Assembly: GCF_963924675.1 (NCBI RefSeq) | Contig: NC_089222.1 | Coordinates: 4,966,501-5,030,500, forward strand | Direction: 5' to 3' | DNA from: Phocoena phocoena | Lineage: Eukaryota; Chordata; Mammalia; Artiodactyla; Phocoenidae | Length of the DNA stretch: 64,000 nucleotides | Part shown: positions 25,350 through 38,860 of the stretch, piece after piece | Numbering within the stretch: position 1 is the first letter of the stretch | How the letters are laid out: the number at the start of each line of letters is the position of its first letter | Notes under the pieces: generated by a model | The model's database searches: none | What the model was told of the DNA's origin: nothing | The model's input: the letters and a program-made list of their open reading frames with translations, nothing else | Program-made: the position numbers and the translations under genes

Positions 25350-25761
25350 CAGACAGAGAAAGACAAACAACACATGGTATCACTTATATGTGGGATCTAA
25401 AAAAATGATACAAATGAACTTATCTACAAAACAGAAAGAGAGTCACAGCCGTAGAAAACAAATTTATGGTTACCGGGGGAGGGAAAGGCAGGGAGGGATA
25501 GATTGGGAGGATGGGGTTGACACATACACACTACTATATATAAAACAGATAACTAATAAGGACCTACTGTGTCGCACAGGGAACTCTACTCCATACCCTG
25601 TCATGCCCTATATGGGAAAAGAATCTAAAAAGGAGTGGATGTGTGTATATATGTATAACTGATTCACTTTGCTTGTACACCTGAAACTAACACAACGTGG
25701 TAAATCAACTATACTCCAGTGAAAATTTCGAAAAAATCCACTCACGAAAAAAGAGAAAAAA
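25350..25761 (+). mobile_element. 5'-truncated L1 3' end
   Basis: ORF2 stop region (tatatgtgggatctaaaa), G-rich 3' UTR, cctgaaactaacacaacg and a diverged A-rich tail. The 9-bp word agacaggtg flanks it at 25341-25349 and 25762-25770. Confidence 0.85.
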
Positions 25762-25770
25762 AGACAGGTG

Positions 25771-26796
25771 ATCCCATTATCTCCTCCATTTTCCTGCGTG
25801 CGTCCCATACATGAGAGATTTTTAAAATTCAGGAATTTCCCTTAAAAACATCCTCGACAAAGGCAGATTATGCTTCAGACCACTCACAGGTAGTAAGACT
25901 CCTCATAGAAAGGCGTACATGTCTGAAGTCATGTTTGAAGATACAAAGAAAGGCTGCAGTTGGTTTCACTCACTCATTTGCCTCCAGAAGCAGAGGGAAT
26001 GAGTGCATGTGGCTGGGTGTGAAAGCCAGAGAGGGTGGAATATACAGGAATTCCTCAAGCCGTGGAGGGCACATCTTTTCTAACAGGATCTCTGTCCATT
26101 GAGTAAAATACTTTCTCAAATAAGGCATTTCTGTGAGCGCAACCAGCCCTGTGTAATGCGTTGAGACCTTAGGCTGAAATTCAGTCCTGGCATGAAAGCT
26201 CCAGTAACCAACAGTCCTGGGAGGTCCCAGGCTGAGGGTGTTCCTGAGACATGGGACTTTCTGTTTTAAAAGAGGGAAAGTCCCAGCCAAACTGGGGTAA
26301 GCGGGTTACCCTAATGCACATCACCAGTGATCCTGGTGGAATTCGAGTGTGAAAGGGGCCTAGTGTTCCAGGCCCAAGGGACCAGCCAGCTTCCCAGGGG
26401 AAGCCTGGATGTGGGAGATGCATGGCTATCATGGGAGGTCCTCAGAGGCCAGTCTCAACTCCAAGAGCTCCCAGATCTGATGTAGCTGGAAATGCCATGC
26501 TCAGCAGACGAACTCGGAGTGCTCCAGTTTTCCTCTGTGGACAATTACAGGACCAGTTTAGGGTATGGGACGTGCCTGTGTGGCTTGAGGCCCATGCCAC
26601 AGACCTGAGAGCCCTGTACAGAGGGGACATGTTAACAGGTTATAAAGCCACCTTGAAATAAAAGACATGGGTAAGTCAGGATCCTCTGGTAGGGCCATTT
26701 TGTACAATTTCAACTGTTTTCCATAGTAATTACAAACATATCTTGTTTTTCGTTTTTTCAGTCTGCATAAAGTATGGACTATCGCTGTTGGTTCAT
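25771..26796. other. Intergenic sequence, nothing recognised
   Basis: About 1 kb without a recognisable mobile element, exon or RNA gene. Confidence 0.4.
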
Positions 26797-26884
26797 TCAT
26801 TTTTTTAATCAATTTTTAAAAATTGCAGTATAGTTGATTTACAATGTTGTGTTAATTTCTGCTATACAGAAAAGTGGTTCAGTT

Positions 26885-26923
<39 letters not shown>

Positions 26924-27135
26924 CATTCTTTTTAAAATATTCTTTTCCATTATGTTTTATCACAGGATATTGAATATAGTTCCCTGTGCTATACAGTAGG
27001 ACCTTGTTGTTTATCCATTCTATATATAATAGTTGGCATCTGCTAATCCCAAACTCCCACTCCATCCCTCCCCCACCCCCTCCCCCTTGACAACCACCAG
27101 TCTGTTCTCTACAAATGTATCTCTTTCTAAAGCAC
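26797..27135 (-). mobile_element. L1 3' UTR fragment with an (AT)n expansion
   Basis: ttgcagtatagttgatttac, an (AT)n array at 26891-26917, ccctgtgctatacagtagg and a C-rich stretch are the reverse complement of the L1 3' UTR. Confidence 0.9.
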
Positions 27136-27564
27136 AAATTATTATGGAGACATTCAAAAAATTGCCGTGCCTGGTAATAGTTAACAGCACTTTCATCACA
27201 GCACTGAGATGCAGAGAAGTTCAGGACTTTTCCAAGTGATGTCTCCCCCGGGCTGGGCAGTTTGTAAGGCAGCAGCTCTAAGACTGGAAGTACTGCCTGG
27301 TTTCCCATCTAACACCAGGGCCACACTTCCTACAACCTTCTTTCCCATTTATTGAAGATGGCAAGACCCCCAGCACCTAAAACTGTACAGTCCCTGGACT
27401 CTAAGACTGAATTAGGCCAGTTTATCTTGATAGTATGATCTCGTCATTAGGAGAAAGGTGTGTGTGGTTTTGTAGTTGACAACAAGGGCTCCGCTGTCAC
27501 ATGCCTGGGTGGAACTCTCACTTCAGTACTTTGTTAGCTGTGCAGGACCCAGGGCCACTGTCTC
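27136..27564. other. Intergenic sequence, nothing recognised
   Basis: Unique-looking DNA. Confidence 0.4.
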
Positions 27565-27918
27565 TGTCTCTTCAGGCTGCTATATATGCCACGGACTAGG
27601 AGGCTTATAAGCTACAGAAATATATTGCTCACAGTTCTGGAGGCTGAAGTCCAAGGCCAGGTGCCGACACGGTTGGGTTTTGGTGAAGGCCCTCTTCCCG
27701 GCTGCAGACCGCAGCTTCTCACTGGGTCCTCACATGATGGAAGGGGGTTTGGGAGCTCTCTGGGGTCTCTTCCCTCGGAGCAGTAATCCCAATCACGAGG
27801 GCTCCACCTTCATGACCTAATCCCCTCCCAAAGGCCCCACCTCCTCATACCATCACCTTGGGGATCAGGATTTCAACTCATTAATTTTGGGGGATACAAA
27901 CGTTCGGACCGTGACACC
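27565..27918 (+). repeat. Ancient interspersed repeat, copy 2 of 3
   Basis: Shares cagttctggaggctgaag, tcctcacatgatgg, gggctccaccttcatgacc, ccaaaggccccacctcc and caggatttcaactc with the copies at 917 and 54425. It is the most complete of the three. Confidence 0.75.
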
Positions 27919-29184
27919 CACCTACACCCTACGGGGCTGGGCGAAGGTATTTATTAGGTAACGCATACGGCCTGGTGTATAGTACCTTCTGAATAAATAT
28001 TTCCTTTCTCCCTAATTCCCAAACCAGTATTTCAGGATAAACTTTTAGATTTACTCTCTAATCTTGGAATAAGAAGGAAAGATCAACTACTCCTGCATTT
28101 GCTATCTTCAGTGGATTCCTGCAGAAGAACACATGAGGACCATTCTATTTCTTTGCAGTTTTACGACAAATTAAGGCCACAACATTCTGAATTGTTTAAG
28201 ATCAATAAATACCATTTTAAACTACTTTCTCAATTACCAGTGGTCCTGCCTCAGTCAAGGATCTGCCAACTTTTTATTTAACAAAGCTACAAAATACAAC
28301 TAGCAACAGTATGTTTGGAAAGTTAAATAATAATAGGGTACAAAGTCAATGCTATCCCCATAATTATTAGCAAAACCATTTAGCTTTCTGAGAGCTAAGC
28401 TACTGTCAAATCTTATTTCACAAGTGTTATCGAAAACGTATTAGAATTGTATTGCCTGCTCTGATGTCAAATAAAATTACCATGTTAATCTGGAATCTAG
28501 ACTTAACAGGCTCAACTAAGAGTCTCCTGGTCTCTCTGGAGTTTTTCCAGCTTTCACGGTTTGAAGGGAAGGGACATTTGTTTGTCATTAAGTCCTTGGA
28601 GCTCGTAACATGGGGAAAGAAGTTGTATAGACTCTTCATATCAAGTTGATAGAAAACCTGATCATGGAATAGCAAACATGGATTTCTGATAGGATTTCCT
28701 ACTAGAGGTGTTATAATCTCTGTCTCCTAAATAACACATGTTTTAAAATGATCCAAAGTACAACCAGATTGGGGATGTAGATGTAATATATTAGAAACAT
28801 CATTTAAAATGTGTGTCCAATGGTGCTGACATTTTAAAAGAAGAAAGGCAAACGGAATTTAAATACTCTCTATAAAAGTCTGCATTAATATCATGAGTCT
28901 GGTTTAATCAGTCAAAAGTAAAAAAAAAAAATCAGTCTAATAAAATTTCATATTAAAACGATTCAATGCTTTCAGGGTTGAATATTTTAATCTAAAGTAT
29001 TAAACTAAACATATAAACCTTGGTGGTGAGAAAGTCTGTAGGCGGTAAGATAGTCTGGGTAATGTTCTAAACATCAGTCTTGTATTATATTAATTAAATT
29101 TATAACATTTTAAGGGAAGAAATGTTAAACACATAGTTATCTGACTCTTTCCCCTCAGTCTATGGTGGTCTGTAACGGGCAGTG
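27919..29184. other. Intergenic sequence downstream of the UBE2E gene
   Basis: AT-rich. A short L2-like end (gaataaatatttcc) is possible near 27960-28000. No exon or RNA gene was recognised. Confidence 0.4.
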
Positions 29185-29375
29185 GCAGACTACATACAGC
29201 TCACGGGCCAAACCTGGCTACTGACTGCTTTGGTAAATAAAGTTTTATTGGAACACAGCTGTGCCCATTCATACATATTGTCTGTGGTTACTCTAGTTAC
29301 AACTACAGATTTGAGTAGCTGTAACCGAGGCCGTATGGTGTTCTGTAAGCTGGAACCTGTTTTCAAATAAAATGA
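29185..29375 (+). mobile_element. Probable old hAT-type DNA transposon fragment
   Basis: The words cagctcacgggccaaacc, aataaagttttattggaac, acagctgtgcccattcat, attgtctgtggttac and gaggccgtatgg occur in the order of a common mammalian non-autonomous repeat that I associate with Charlie-type hAT elements. The class is from memory. Confidence 0.6.
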
Positions 29376-30309
29376 ATGGTAAAATCGTTATTAAAAATAT
29401 CCTTAGGCACTGTGGTTTAAAAGTCCCACTTTCAACATTTAAATGTATTTTCTGTAGGATTTCTTTTGAACCACTAAAACCCAATAAAAACGGCATCTTC
29501 TGAATCAGATATTTAAAATGTTTCTGATAACGATATTAAAATTGAAGTCAGAACTATTTAGAGGTAAATGACTGACATTTGTCAATCCTATTTCGCAGGA
29601 AAGATGTTCCTTAAATGAGACCAGGCTGCATGGTGGGCTCGTAACTATAATTAGTAGAAGCAGGAGTTTCCAACGGGCCTTGTAACACAAAGAACCCTGA
29701 ATATTAAAGAGCATGTCAGTGTGGTTTTCAAGCTGCACCACACACAAGTTTCCTCAGCTTCCTGTAGCTGCAAACCTAAAATAGCCTGAAGGTCAAAGCC
29801 ACACAGACACACTCTTGTCACTGAATACGCTGACCATGACTGATACGAGTTGAGTTTACTTCCTCCACTAAAATTATGGTGGAAAAACAAACTCCCAACT
29901 CAAGGGCAATCACTATAACCATCGTAAGAGGAAAAAGAAGAGAGGAATAAGTCCAGAAGTGGTCTAACGCAACGATCAGCTCAGACCTCACTTTCACTAG
30001 GACCCTACTCTTGGCGTCACATGTTTGAATTATTGCATCAAGAAGGCTGTAACAGAAAAGATGTCCATGAGAAAGTAATGTGAAGCCAATATGCAAAAAC
30101 GAGAATGATTGGAAACGACCATAAAATCATCAGGCTACTGACAGCTGGGGAAATTCCACATGCCAAGCAAATCAACTGCAAGGAAATATTAGAGGCTTGA
30201 GATGAAAAAAAATACACCTGAATCCATAACTGAATTAGACAAGCCTCGCTGCATGGAGAACTCTGCTGGTCACCAGGATGCAAAGCAAACGCTGGGTTAC
30301 CAGACACGC
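29376..30309. other. Intergenic sequence just beyond the UBE2E poly(A) site
   Basis: No mobile element was recognised, and the interval lies directly 3' of the gene. Minus-strand open frames at 29505-30322 overlap and carry no family motif. Confidence 0.4.
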
Positions 30310-31004
30310 ATTTGTCAGCCACAGTGATTTATTGAGTGCTTTAATAATACAAGTGTACATCAACTGATCCACAGTCAAAAGTGGCAGGTCCCTAAGAAAT
30401 TTACAAGCACTTTAAGTAAATCAAAATACATATTATTTTGTTCAATCCAGCAGTCTTCTGTGTGGGGACAGAAGGCCAGTGATAAACAGAGTCTCAGTAA
30501 TGCACAGTGATTCTGATTGAAGCTTTTGTACAAAAATCTGGTTCCCAGTAGCATGCACCCACCGATAGACTTCAGTACAAAAAACTTAACCCTAAGCATT
30601 ACATTGAAGTAGAAACGAGATAGAATTCTGAATTGATGTTTTCCCGAAGATCACAGGAAGGGAAAAAGGATCCAAAGAAAACGAACAACAAAATAACAGA
30701 ACCACACAGGAATACGAAGCTTTGAAAGAAAGCTCATATTATTACAGATCTGACATTGTTTGCACTGAAAACAAAAGTTCCCATCCACGTGGAGGTGGGA
30801 TTAAAAAAAAACAAACCCAGATCTTTCAAGTTAATAGAAATTAAACAGGGAATAAAACGGGAAGGGGTGGGGGGCAAAGGAAAGGGAGGGTGGGGGATGG
30901 ATGACATTCCATCACAAAACGGTTCAAAAGGTGATAAAAATAAGACAAGCAGAGCCGAGGTGTGGGGCCCGATGCACTTGGTGAGTGTGCCGCGGGCCAG
31001 GGCC
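30310..31004 (-). other. 3' UTR of the UBE2E gene
   Basis: The sequence after the TAG reads as an unbroken UTR of about 0.7 kb down to a poly(A) signal. Its first part is GC-rich, followed by a pyrimidine-rich stretch at 30910-30860 on the transcript strand, and then it becomes AT-rich. No SINE or L1 interrupts it although the flanks are full of them, which fits selection on a transcribed 3' end. Cleavage is expected near 30308-30316. Confidence 0.75.
30328..30333 (-). promoter_or_regulatory. Poly(A) signal AATAAA of the UBE2E gene
   Basis: A canonical AATAAA lies on the minus strand, with an ATTAAA variant just upstream at 30345-30340. The sequence downstream on the transcript strand is GT-rich (tgtggctgac and tgcgtgtctgg), as expected for a cleavage-stimulation element. 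Confidence 0.7.
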
Positions 31005-32240
<1,236 letters not shown>

Positions 32241-32253
32241 CAAGACTTTGCTT

Positions 32254-32663
32254 TTATTTTTTTAATTTTGTTACAGTTCTAACATTATATTACACCACGT
32301 TTTTTTTTTTTTTTTTTTGCGGTATGCGGGCCTCTCACCGTTGTGGCCTCTCCCGTCGCGGAGCACAGGCTCGGGACGCGCAGGCTCAGCGGCCATGGCT
32401 CACGGGCCCAGCCGCTCCGCGGCATGTGGGATCTTCGTGGACCAGGGCACAAACCCGTGTCCCCTGCATCAGCAGGCGGACTCTCAACCACTGCGCCACC
32501 AGGGAAGCCCACACCATGTTTTTTTGTTTGTTTGTTTTTTCTTTTTTGTTTTCTGGCTGTGCTAAGAGGCTTGTTGGAACTTAGTTCCCTGACCAGGGAT
32601 CCAACCTGGGCCCCCTGCAGGGGAAGCGCCATATCCTAACCACTGGACCGCCAGGGGAGTCCC
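32254..32663 (-). mobile_element. Older tRNA-derived SINE, split in its A-rich tail by a younger SINE
   Basis: The head is at 32663-32560 (ggactcccctggcggtccag, ggatccctggtcagggaac) and a T-rich region lies to the left. Target-like words caagactttgctt at 32241-32253 and caagacttgctt at 32664-32675 bound the whole, with the younger SINE inside. Confidence 0.75.
32300..32510 (-). mobile_element. CHR-type SINE, short subtype, nested in an older SINE
   Basis: Complete head and body on the minus strand with a long T run at the left end. 8-bp duplications acaccacg / acaccatg lie at 32292-32299 and 32511-32518. Confidence 0.92.
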
Positions 32664-32675
32664 CAAGACTTGCTT

Positions 32676-33811
32676 AAGTTTTAACAAACCTCACTTAAGT
32701 TTTCCTGGACTTGTGCTAAGTTTGTTACAATTATTCTAGGGAGAGGCCAGTTTCTTATATTCACTTACATCACAAACAATGATAGTCAATGGGTGTGTTC
32801 GGAATGTCTGCCTCTCTGTGATTCTTGTCCTTCACTTGCCAAATGGTGAAACTCTATCACTTCAACTAACCGAGCCAGGGTTCAAGATAATTGAAATCAG
32901 CAGTACCAGATGTAGACACTAAACACCTGGGATTGGCAAGATATTTAAAAAAAAATGTTGTCTTTCAGTTCAGACTATAGAGTCTAAAAAAGGGCCAAAG
33001 ACAGGTCTGAGTCACATTTCTCCACCTTTGAAACAAATCATCTTGTTTCAATTTCTGGAACGCAAAGCCTTAGGGCGGAACTTGGGCACCTTCAACAGAG
33101 CTTACATCTACATCGCTCAAGACAGCTGTTTGGTTAAACACACTCTACATTAGTGATGTGCGCTAAAGAGCCATCTGTACTTCCTGACTTAACTGGTCAA
33201 GGTAAAGGACAGGTTTAATGTCAGAAGAATGACCAGTGACATTAATGTTCTAGTGCAAATCTACCCTCACTGAGAGTGGGCATACTGGGAACAAGAGTCT
33301 GCTGTTTCAGCTCAAAGGAGGGAGAGGGAGAAGGAGACAGTGGGGTGGGAAAAGCATCTATACTATTTCAACAGGGGCAGAGGGGAAAACCTCAAAAACA
33401 CGGTAGAGTGTTATTGATAAAACTCACATGCATTGTGCAGACATTTTTTGGTACGCTTAAATAATCAGCAGTAAATTCCTTTGAGTTCCTTTTATAATAC
33501 CTTTTCAAGTTCGATTTTGAAAAGAGAAATATTTTTCCATCTGCAAAATTATACATGCTAAATATAAAAATAATAATTAACAATTTCAAAAAATCACCTC
33601 ACACAGTACACAGGACAGAAAGTTGTAAGTGAAAACCGTTTGCAAATTCACTGAGAGTACTGTTAACATTTTGACTTACATCTTCCCAGACTTCTTTTCT
33701 AAACATACAATTAAAAAAAAAGATCATAGTCTGCTTTTGGAAACTTTTAAAAAACTCACTGTATGGTGAATAACTTTTTATATCAATAATTATATCCTAC
33801 TTGATCATTTT
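32676..33811. other. UBE2E intron, nothing recognised
   Basis: AT-rich unique-looking DNA, no exon recognised. Confidence 0.4.
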
Positions 33812-33945
33812 TATTTGATTTTTTAATTGAAGTATAACTGACATATTACTATATTAGTTTCAGGTGTACAACACAGTAATTTGATAATTTTATAGATTAT
33901 AGTCCATACAAAGTTCTTATAAAACACTGACTGTATTTCCTGCGC
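33812..33945 (-). mobile_element. Old L1 3'-end fragment
   Basis: ttgaagtataactgacatat and tagtttcaggtgtacaac are the reverse complement of an older L1 3' end. Confidence 0.75.
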
Positions 33946-33984
33946 ATCATTTAAAATATTAACCTGAATTAATAACCAGTCTTC

Positions 33985-34095
33985 TGTTTAGAGACATTTG
34001 GGTTCTTTCCTTTTTTTTTTTTTTTCTGCTTTATAAACAATGCTGTGAAGAACATTATTGTGTGAGCATCTTTGTAAATTTATGCAAATCTTAAA
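33985..34095 (-). mobile_element. Old L1M fragment
   Basis: ttgggttctttcc, a T run and ataaacaatgctgtgaagaac match old L1M ORF2 in reverse. Short and diverged. Confidence 0.5.
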
Positions 34096-34683
34096 TTTAA
34101 AGTGTTAATGAAGGAATAAAGGTATAAAATGAAGGAATTTAAAAATCATGTGTTATCAATCAAATAGTTCTTAAATGCTAAAATGTTTTGTTGGACAGAA
34201 AAAAGTTAAGACTACCAGTAACTGAATAGAAAATTATATCCAATGATCATTGCAGTGAATTTAGTGGAATGAGATACTCCTTTTGTAGCATATTTATAAT
34301 TACGACTTGAAGTGAGATTGAATCTTGTTATTGGGTTTCACATTTCCTGGATACAGATACGCCAGGGATGAAATAACGATGACGGGTGACACATCTTCTT
34401 CCTCCTTCTCCTCTACTTTCCTGCCTGACCTCTGCTTCCCTACACAGCGCCAGGCGCCTGAACAGCAAGCATGGTTATTTGCAAGTGAGTGAAAGGCGAT
34501 CTCAGTGCTCTGCCCCCTCCCCTTTTTTGGAGATTCGTGTTACATGCACCTTTGATTCCAGAAGAGAAAGGCTCAGGCGACTCCTGCAACCCCATCTGAA
34601 GGCTCACCTCTCCGTGACGGGGGCTATACTGGAAACACTGGAAACCAGAAGGGTTCACAGCCCGTCCAGGAAAGGAGGGAAAC
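34096..34683. other. UBE2E intron, nothing recognised
   Basis: Unique-looking DNA, no exon recognised. Confidence 0.4.
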
Positions 34684-35000
34684 AGGGAGAACGGACTTGA
34701 GGATATGGGGAGGGGGAAGGGTGAGCTGTGACAAAGCGAGAGAGAGGCATGGACATATATACACTACCAAACGTAAGGTAGATAGCTAGTGGGAAGCAGC
34801 CCCATAGCACAGGGAGATCAGCTCGGTGCTTTGTGACCGCCTGGAGGGGTGGGATAGGGAGCGTGGGAGGGAGGGAGACGCAAGAGGGAAGAGATATGGG
34901 AACATATGTACATGTATAACTGATTCACTTTGTTATAAAGCAGAAACTAACACACCATTGTAAAGCAATTATACCCCAATAAAGATGTTAAAAAAGAAAA
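34684..35000 (+). mobile_element. 5'-truncated L1 3' UTR
   Basis: Nearly the same sequence as 13140-13440 (cttgaggatatggggagg, gggaagcagccccatagc, acaccattgtaaagcaatt). This marks a second, related L1 3' UTR type in the window. Confidence 0.92.
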
Positions 35001-35004
35001 AAAA

Positions 35005-35329
35005 GGACTTCCCTGGTGGCGCAGTGGCTAAGAATCCGCCTGCCGATGCAGGGGACACGGGTTCAAGCCCTGGTCTGGGAAGATCCCACATGCCACGGCG
35101 CAGCTAAGCCCGTGTGCCACAACTATTGAGCCCGCGAGCCACAACTACTGAAGCCTGCGTGCCTAGAGCCCGTGCTCCGCAACAAGAGAAGCCACCGCAA
35201 TGAGAAGCCCGCGCACCGCAACCAAGGGTAGCCCACGCTTGCTGCAACTAGAGAAAGCCCGCGTGCAGCAATGAAGACCCTACACGGCCAAAAATAAATA
35301 AATAAACATTTAAAAAAAGAAAAAAAAAA
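35005..35329 (+). mobile_element. CHR-type SINE, long subtype
   Basis: Head ggacttccctggtggcgcag directly after the A-rich tail of the preceding L1, long body, and a tail of aataaataaataaac and A. Confidence 0.93.
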
Positions 35330-35554
35330 GACTAAAGGGGGTAAGAAGCAGCTAAGTGGTTAGAGGGAGCGGAGAACGACGGGCAGATGGCCGAGCTGCC
35401 CAGTGATTCCATTTGCAAGGACAAAGAACATTCTCTCTTGGTTGGTAGGTGGCATGGGAGAAATCACATGGCAAAGAAATGCTGACTCCCTTTTCTTAAG
35501 ACAACACATATATTCTCAAAGAAACACAAACAAAACCAGTCCAGTATGATGGAA

Positions 35555-35740
35555 AAGGGGGTGTGCTCCGGGTCCAGACTGCCTGCCTTTGTACCTCGGT
35601 TCCACCGATAACTGTGTCATGTCAGGCAAAGGACTTAACTTCTCCGTGCCTCGGTTTTCTCAACTGCAAAATGAAGCTGCTATAGTTGTTGTTATAAGAA
35701 TGAAATGAACTGATTATTGTCAGGTACATACAAAACTTCT
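35555..35740 (+). repeat. MIR SINE
   Basis: gtccagactgcctgcctttg, tgtcatgtcaggcaaagg, gtgcctcggttttctcaac and gcaaaatgaagctgc follow the MIR order. Confidence 0.75.
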
Positions 35741-35869
35741 GCTATCATTTTCAAAATGAAGACAGGAAAATGAATATTCATGTGCACCTTAAAAGAAATA
35801 TAAATCTTATTGTCCTCTTGAAGACATTCTCTTCAGGTGAAATCCATAAAATCCAAAGCCTTTAGCATG

Positions 35870-36732
35870 TAATTATTAGAGAAATGCAAATCAAAACTAC
35901 AATCACCTCACACCGGTCAGAATGACCACCATCAAAAAATCGACAAACAATAAATGCTGGAGAGGGTGTGGAGAAAAGGGAACCCTCTTGCACCGTTGGT
36001 GGGAATGTGAATTGATACAGCCACTGTGGAGAACAGTATGGAGGTTCCTCAAAAAACTATAACTGGAGCTACCATATGATCCAGCAATCCCACTACTGGG
36101 CATATATCTGGAGAAAACCATGGTTCAAAAGAATACAGGCACTCCACTGTTCACAGCAGTACTATTCACAATAGCCAAGATGTGGAAGCAACCTAAACGT
36201 CCATCGACAGGTGAATGGATAAAGAAGATGTGGTGCATATGTACAATGGAATATTACTCAGCCATAAAAAAGAATGAAATAATGCCATGTGCGGCCACAT
36301 GGATGGGCCTAGAGATTATCATACTAAATGAAGTAAGTCAGACAAAGACAAATACCATATGATGTCATTGCTATGTGGAATCTAAAATATGACACAAATG
36401 AACTTATCTGTGAAACAGAAACAGACTCACAGACACAGAGAACAGACTTGTGGTTGCCAACGGGGAGGATGATAGGGGAGGGATGAATTAGGAGGCTGGG
36501 TTAGCAGAGGCAAACTATTATATATAAAATAGATAAACAACAAGGTCCTACTGTAGGGCACAGGGAACTATATTCAATATCCTGTGATAAACCGTAATGG
36601 AAAAGAATATGAAAAAGAATCTGTGTATATATATGTAACTGAATCATCTGCTGTACGCCTGAAATTAACACAACATTGTAATGCAACTATACTTCAGTAA
36701 AATAAATGAAACAAAAACAAAACCAAAACCAA
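35870..36732 (+). mobile_element. 5'-truncated L1: ORF2 C-terminus and 3' UTR
   Basis: It starts in the attattagagaaatgcaaatc block of ORF2, runs through the C-terminus (gaatattactcagccataaa) and the 3' UTR, and ends in an A-rich tail. 16-bp duplications lie at 35854-35869 and 36733-36748 (14 of 16 match). Confidence 0.93.
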
Positions 36733-36748
36733 CAAAGTCCTTAGCATG

Positions 36749-37089
36749 GCTCCCAAGAGCATCACGATCTAGACCTCATCTTTCCAGCCTTCTCCATCCA
36801 TGCTTTAAACCAGAATCAACAACTCGCAGCCTCTCCAATAAGCCCTCCAATAAGCTCTCTGCACCTTTGCTTCTGCGACGTCCTTTGCCTGATGGGCTTC
36901 TACGAATTTCTCAACATTTAGCTCAGGCATGGCCTCCTTGGGGATGCTTCTAGGGGCTTTGTAGCAGGCTTCTGTGTCCCATTTCTGTTTTGTCTGTTCG
37001 CACCTCTATCACTGTGCTGAGAACGCTGCCTTTTAGTTGTCTGTCTGCTGTACAGTCTACATTTCCCACGGGGGCTGGAGCCCACGCGT
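36749..37089. other. UBE2E intron, nothing recognised
   Basis: Unique-looking DNA, no exon recognised. Confidence 0.4.
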
Positions 37090-37200
37090 TCAGTCATTCG
37101 TAAACTATCACTGAGTCCCTACTATGTTCCAGGTCCTGCAGAACTAGTGCTAAATAAGCAAACTCCTGCCCTCATGGGACTCTGCCTGGGTCCCTCTGTG
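37090..37200 (+). repeat. L2-type fragment
   Basis: cactgagtccctactatg, ttccaggtcctgcag and cctgccctcatgggac follow the L2 3' region. Confidence 0.55.
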
Positions 37201-37462
37201 TCCGTTTCCCTCTCGTTAACCCCATGTTTACTGCGATGTATGAATGGATAGAAGAACGTAAGACAAGTAAGTAAGGAACACACAAAATAACAGCCAGAAA
37301 GAGCAGTTACTCCATAAGGCAGGTGTCCCTCTGTAGCACGATATGCTGGCTCATCACAGAAGTTTCTTCTCTACACACGACTAGCAAGTCAGTAAAGGGG
37401 ACCTGATGGAGCGTGTGACAGCTTTCTTGTCTTTTCTCTTTTTTTTTAAACTTACTTATTTT

Positions 37463-37837
37463 TTAATTTTTTTGTATATAAGCAGGAATCCTCCCTCCCT
37501 CCCTCCCTCCCTTTCTGGCTGCGTTGGGTCTTCGTTGCTGTGCACGGGCTTTCTCTAGTTGTGGCGAGAGGGGGCTACTCTTTGTTGCAGTGCGTGGGCT
37601 TCTCATTGTGGTGGCTTCTCTTGTTGCGGAGCACGGGCTCTAGGCTCACAGGCTTCAGTAGTCGTGGCACGCAGGCTCAGTAGTTGCGGCTCGCGGATTC
37701 TATAGCGCAGACTCAGTAGTTGTGGCGCAGGGGTTTAGTTGTTCTGCGGCATGTGGGTCTTCCCGGACCAGGGCTCGAACCCGTGTCCCCTGCACTGGCA
37801 GGCGGATTCTTAACCATTGTGCTATCAGGGAGGTCCT
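37463..37837 (-). mobile_element. CHR-type SINE, long subtype, with a (CCCT)n run
   Basis: The head is at the right end and the long body has agtagttgcggctcgcgg-like motifs. A (CCCT)n run at 37490-37513 lies where the tail begins. 14-bp duplications lie at 37449-37462 and 37838-37851 (13 of 14). Confidence 0.93.
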
Positions 37838-38084
37838 AACTTAATTATTTTCTTATTGAACTTTGTGGTTAGCACTTTGCCATGTCTTGGATTCTTCGAG
37901 GCTATAAACCGCCGCTTCTCCAGCTGTCCCACCATCCCCATGATGAGCACTTACTCACCAAGTCACTGGAGGCTTTCTGTGGGTCTGCCTCGCCATGAGG
38001 AATAGCTCTTTTTTGTGTCTTTCATGGAACTTTTCTTCCATGGTTTGGTTTAGCCTAGTTTTATTTAAATCTTTTATAAAATTA

Positions 38085-38860
38085 AAAAGTAATTGGTGCT
38101 CATTATAATAAATTCAAATAATAAAGAAGCACGTATGATGTAAAGAATACGACCTTCTTCCCTTCAATTTCCCACCATCTCAAGGTAACTGCTGTTAATG
38201 GCTGGATGCTCACCGCTCCAGACTGTTTTCTTTATTTATATTTAAACCCAATGGGAATCACACGGTTCTGCAACTTGCACTTTCCTCTGGGCCAATATAC
38301 AGTAGTTGTGTTTCTAAGATACTAGAAATAGACTTAGCTTATTATTTTAAATAATTATAGGGCACTCCTTTGCACAGTTATTCAGCTTTCATTTTTCCAT
38401 CCCCTACTGATGCACATTTATTGATACATTAGATTTGATTTTTTGCTATCAGGACTAGTATTACCATCTTGTGTACATCTTTGAGCATAGGTTTGTGTCG
38501 TTCTGGAGGGTAGATTCTTCTAGGTGACAGTATTGGGCCAGAGAGTACAGTACACACTTAAACTTTTTGCCAAATACTGCCAAACGGCCCTTCAATAAAA
38601 GGATGTACAATTTATCCTATTTCTGGACATTCTCCCTAACACTGCATTACCAATCTTTAAAAATTGTTTTTGTCAAGGTAACCAAAAAAAAAAAAAAATC
38701 CCTGTCGTTGTATCTGGATATAATTTGATGTCTACTGAGGTTTAACATATTCTTGTGTTTGTTCACCATTTGTATTTCTTCTCCTGTGACGTGCTTGTTC
38801 ATGCCTTTTGCCTATTTTTTCCTTACTATCATGAAGGAGTATTTTATATATTATAAATAT
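38085..38860 (-). mobile_element. Old L1M/HAL1-type fragment
   Basis: cacacggttctgcaacttgc, tttttccatcccctactgatg, ggccagagagtac and tgccaaacggcccttc are the reverse of an old LINE. Strongly diverged, no open frame. Confidence 0.65.
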
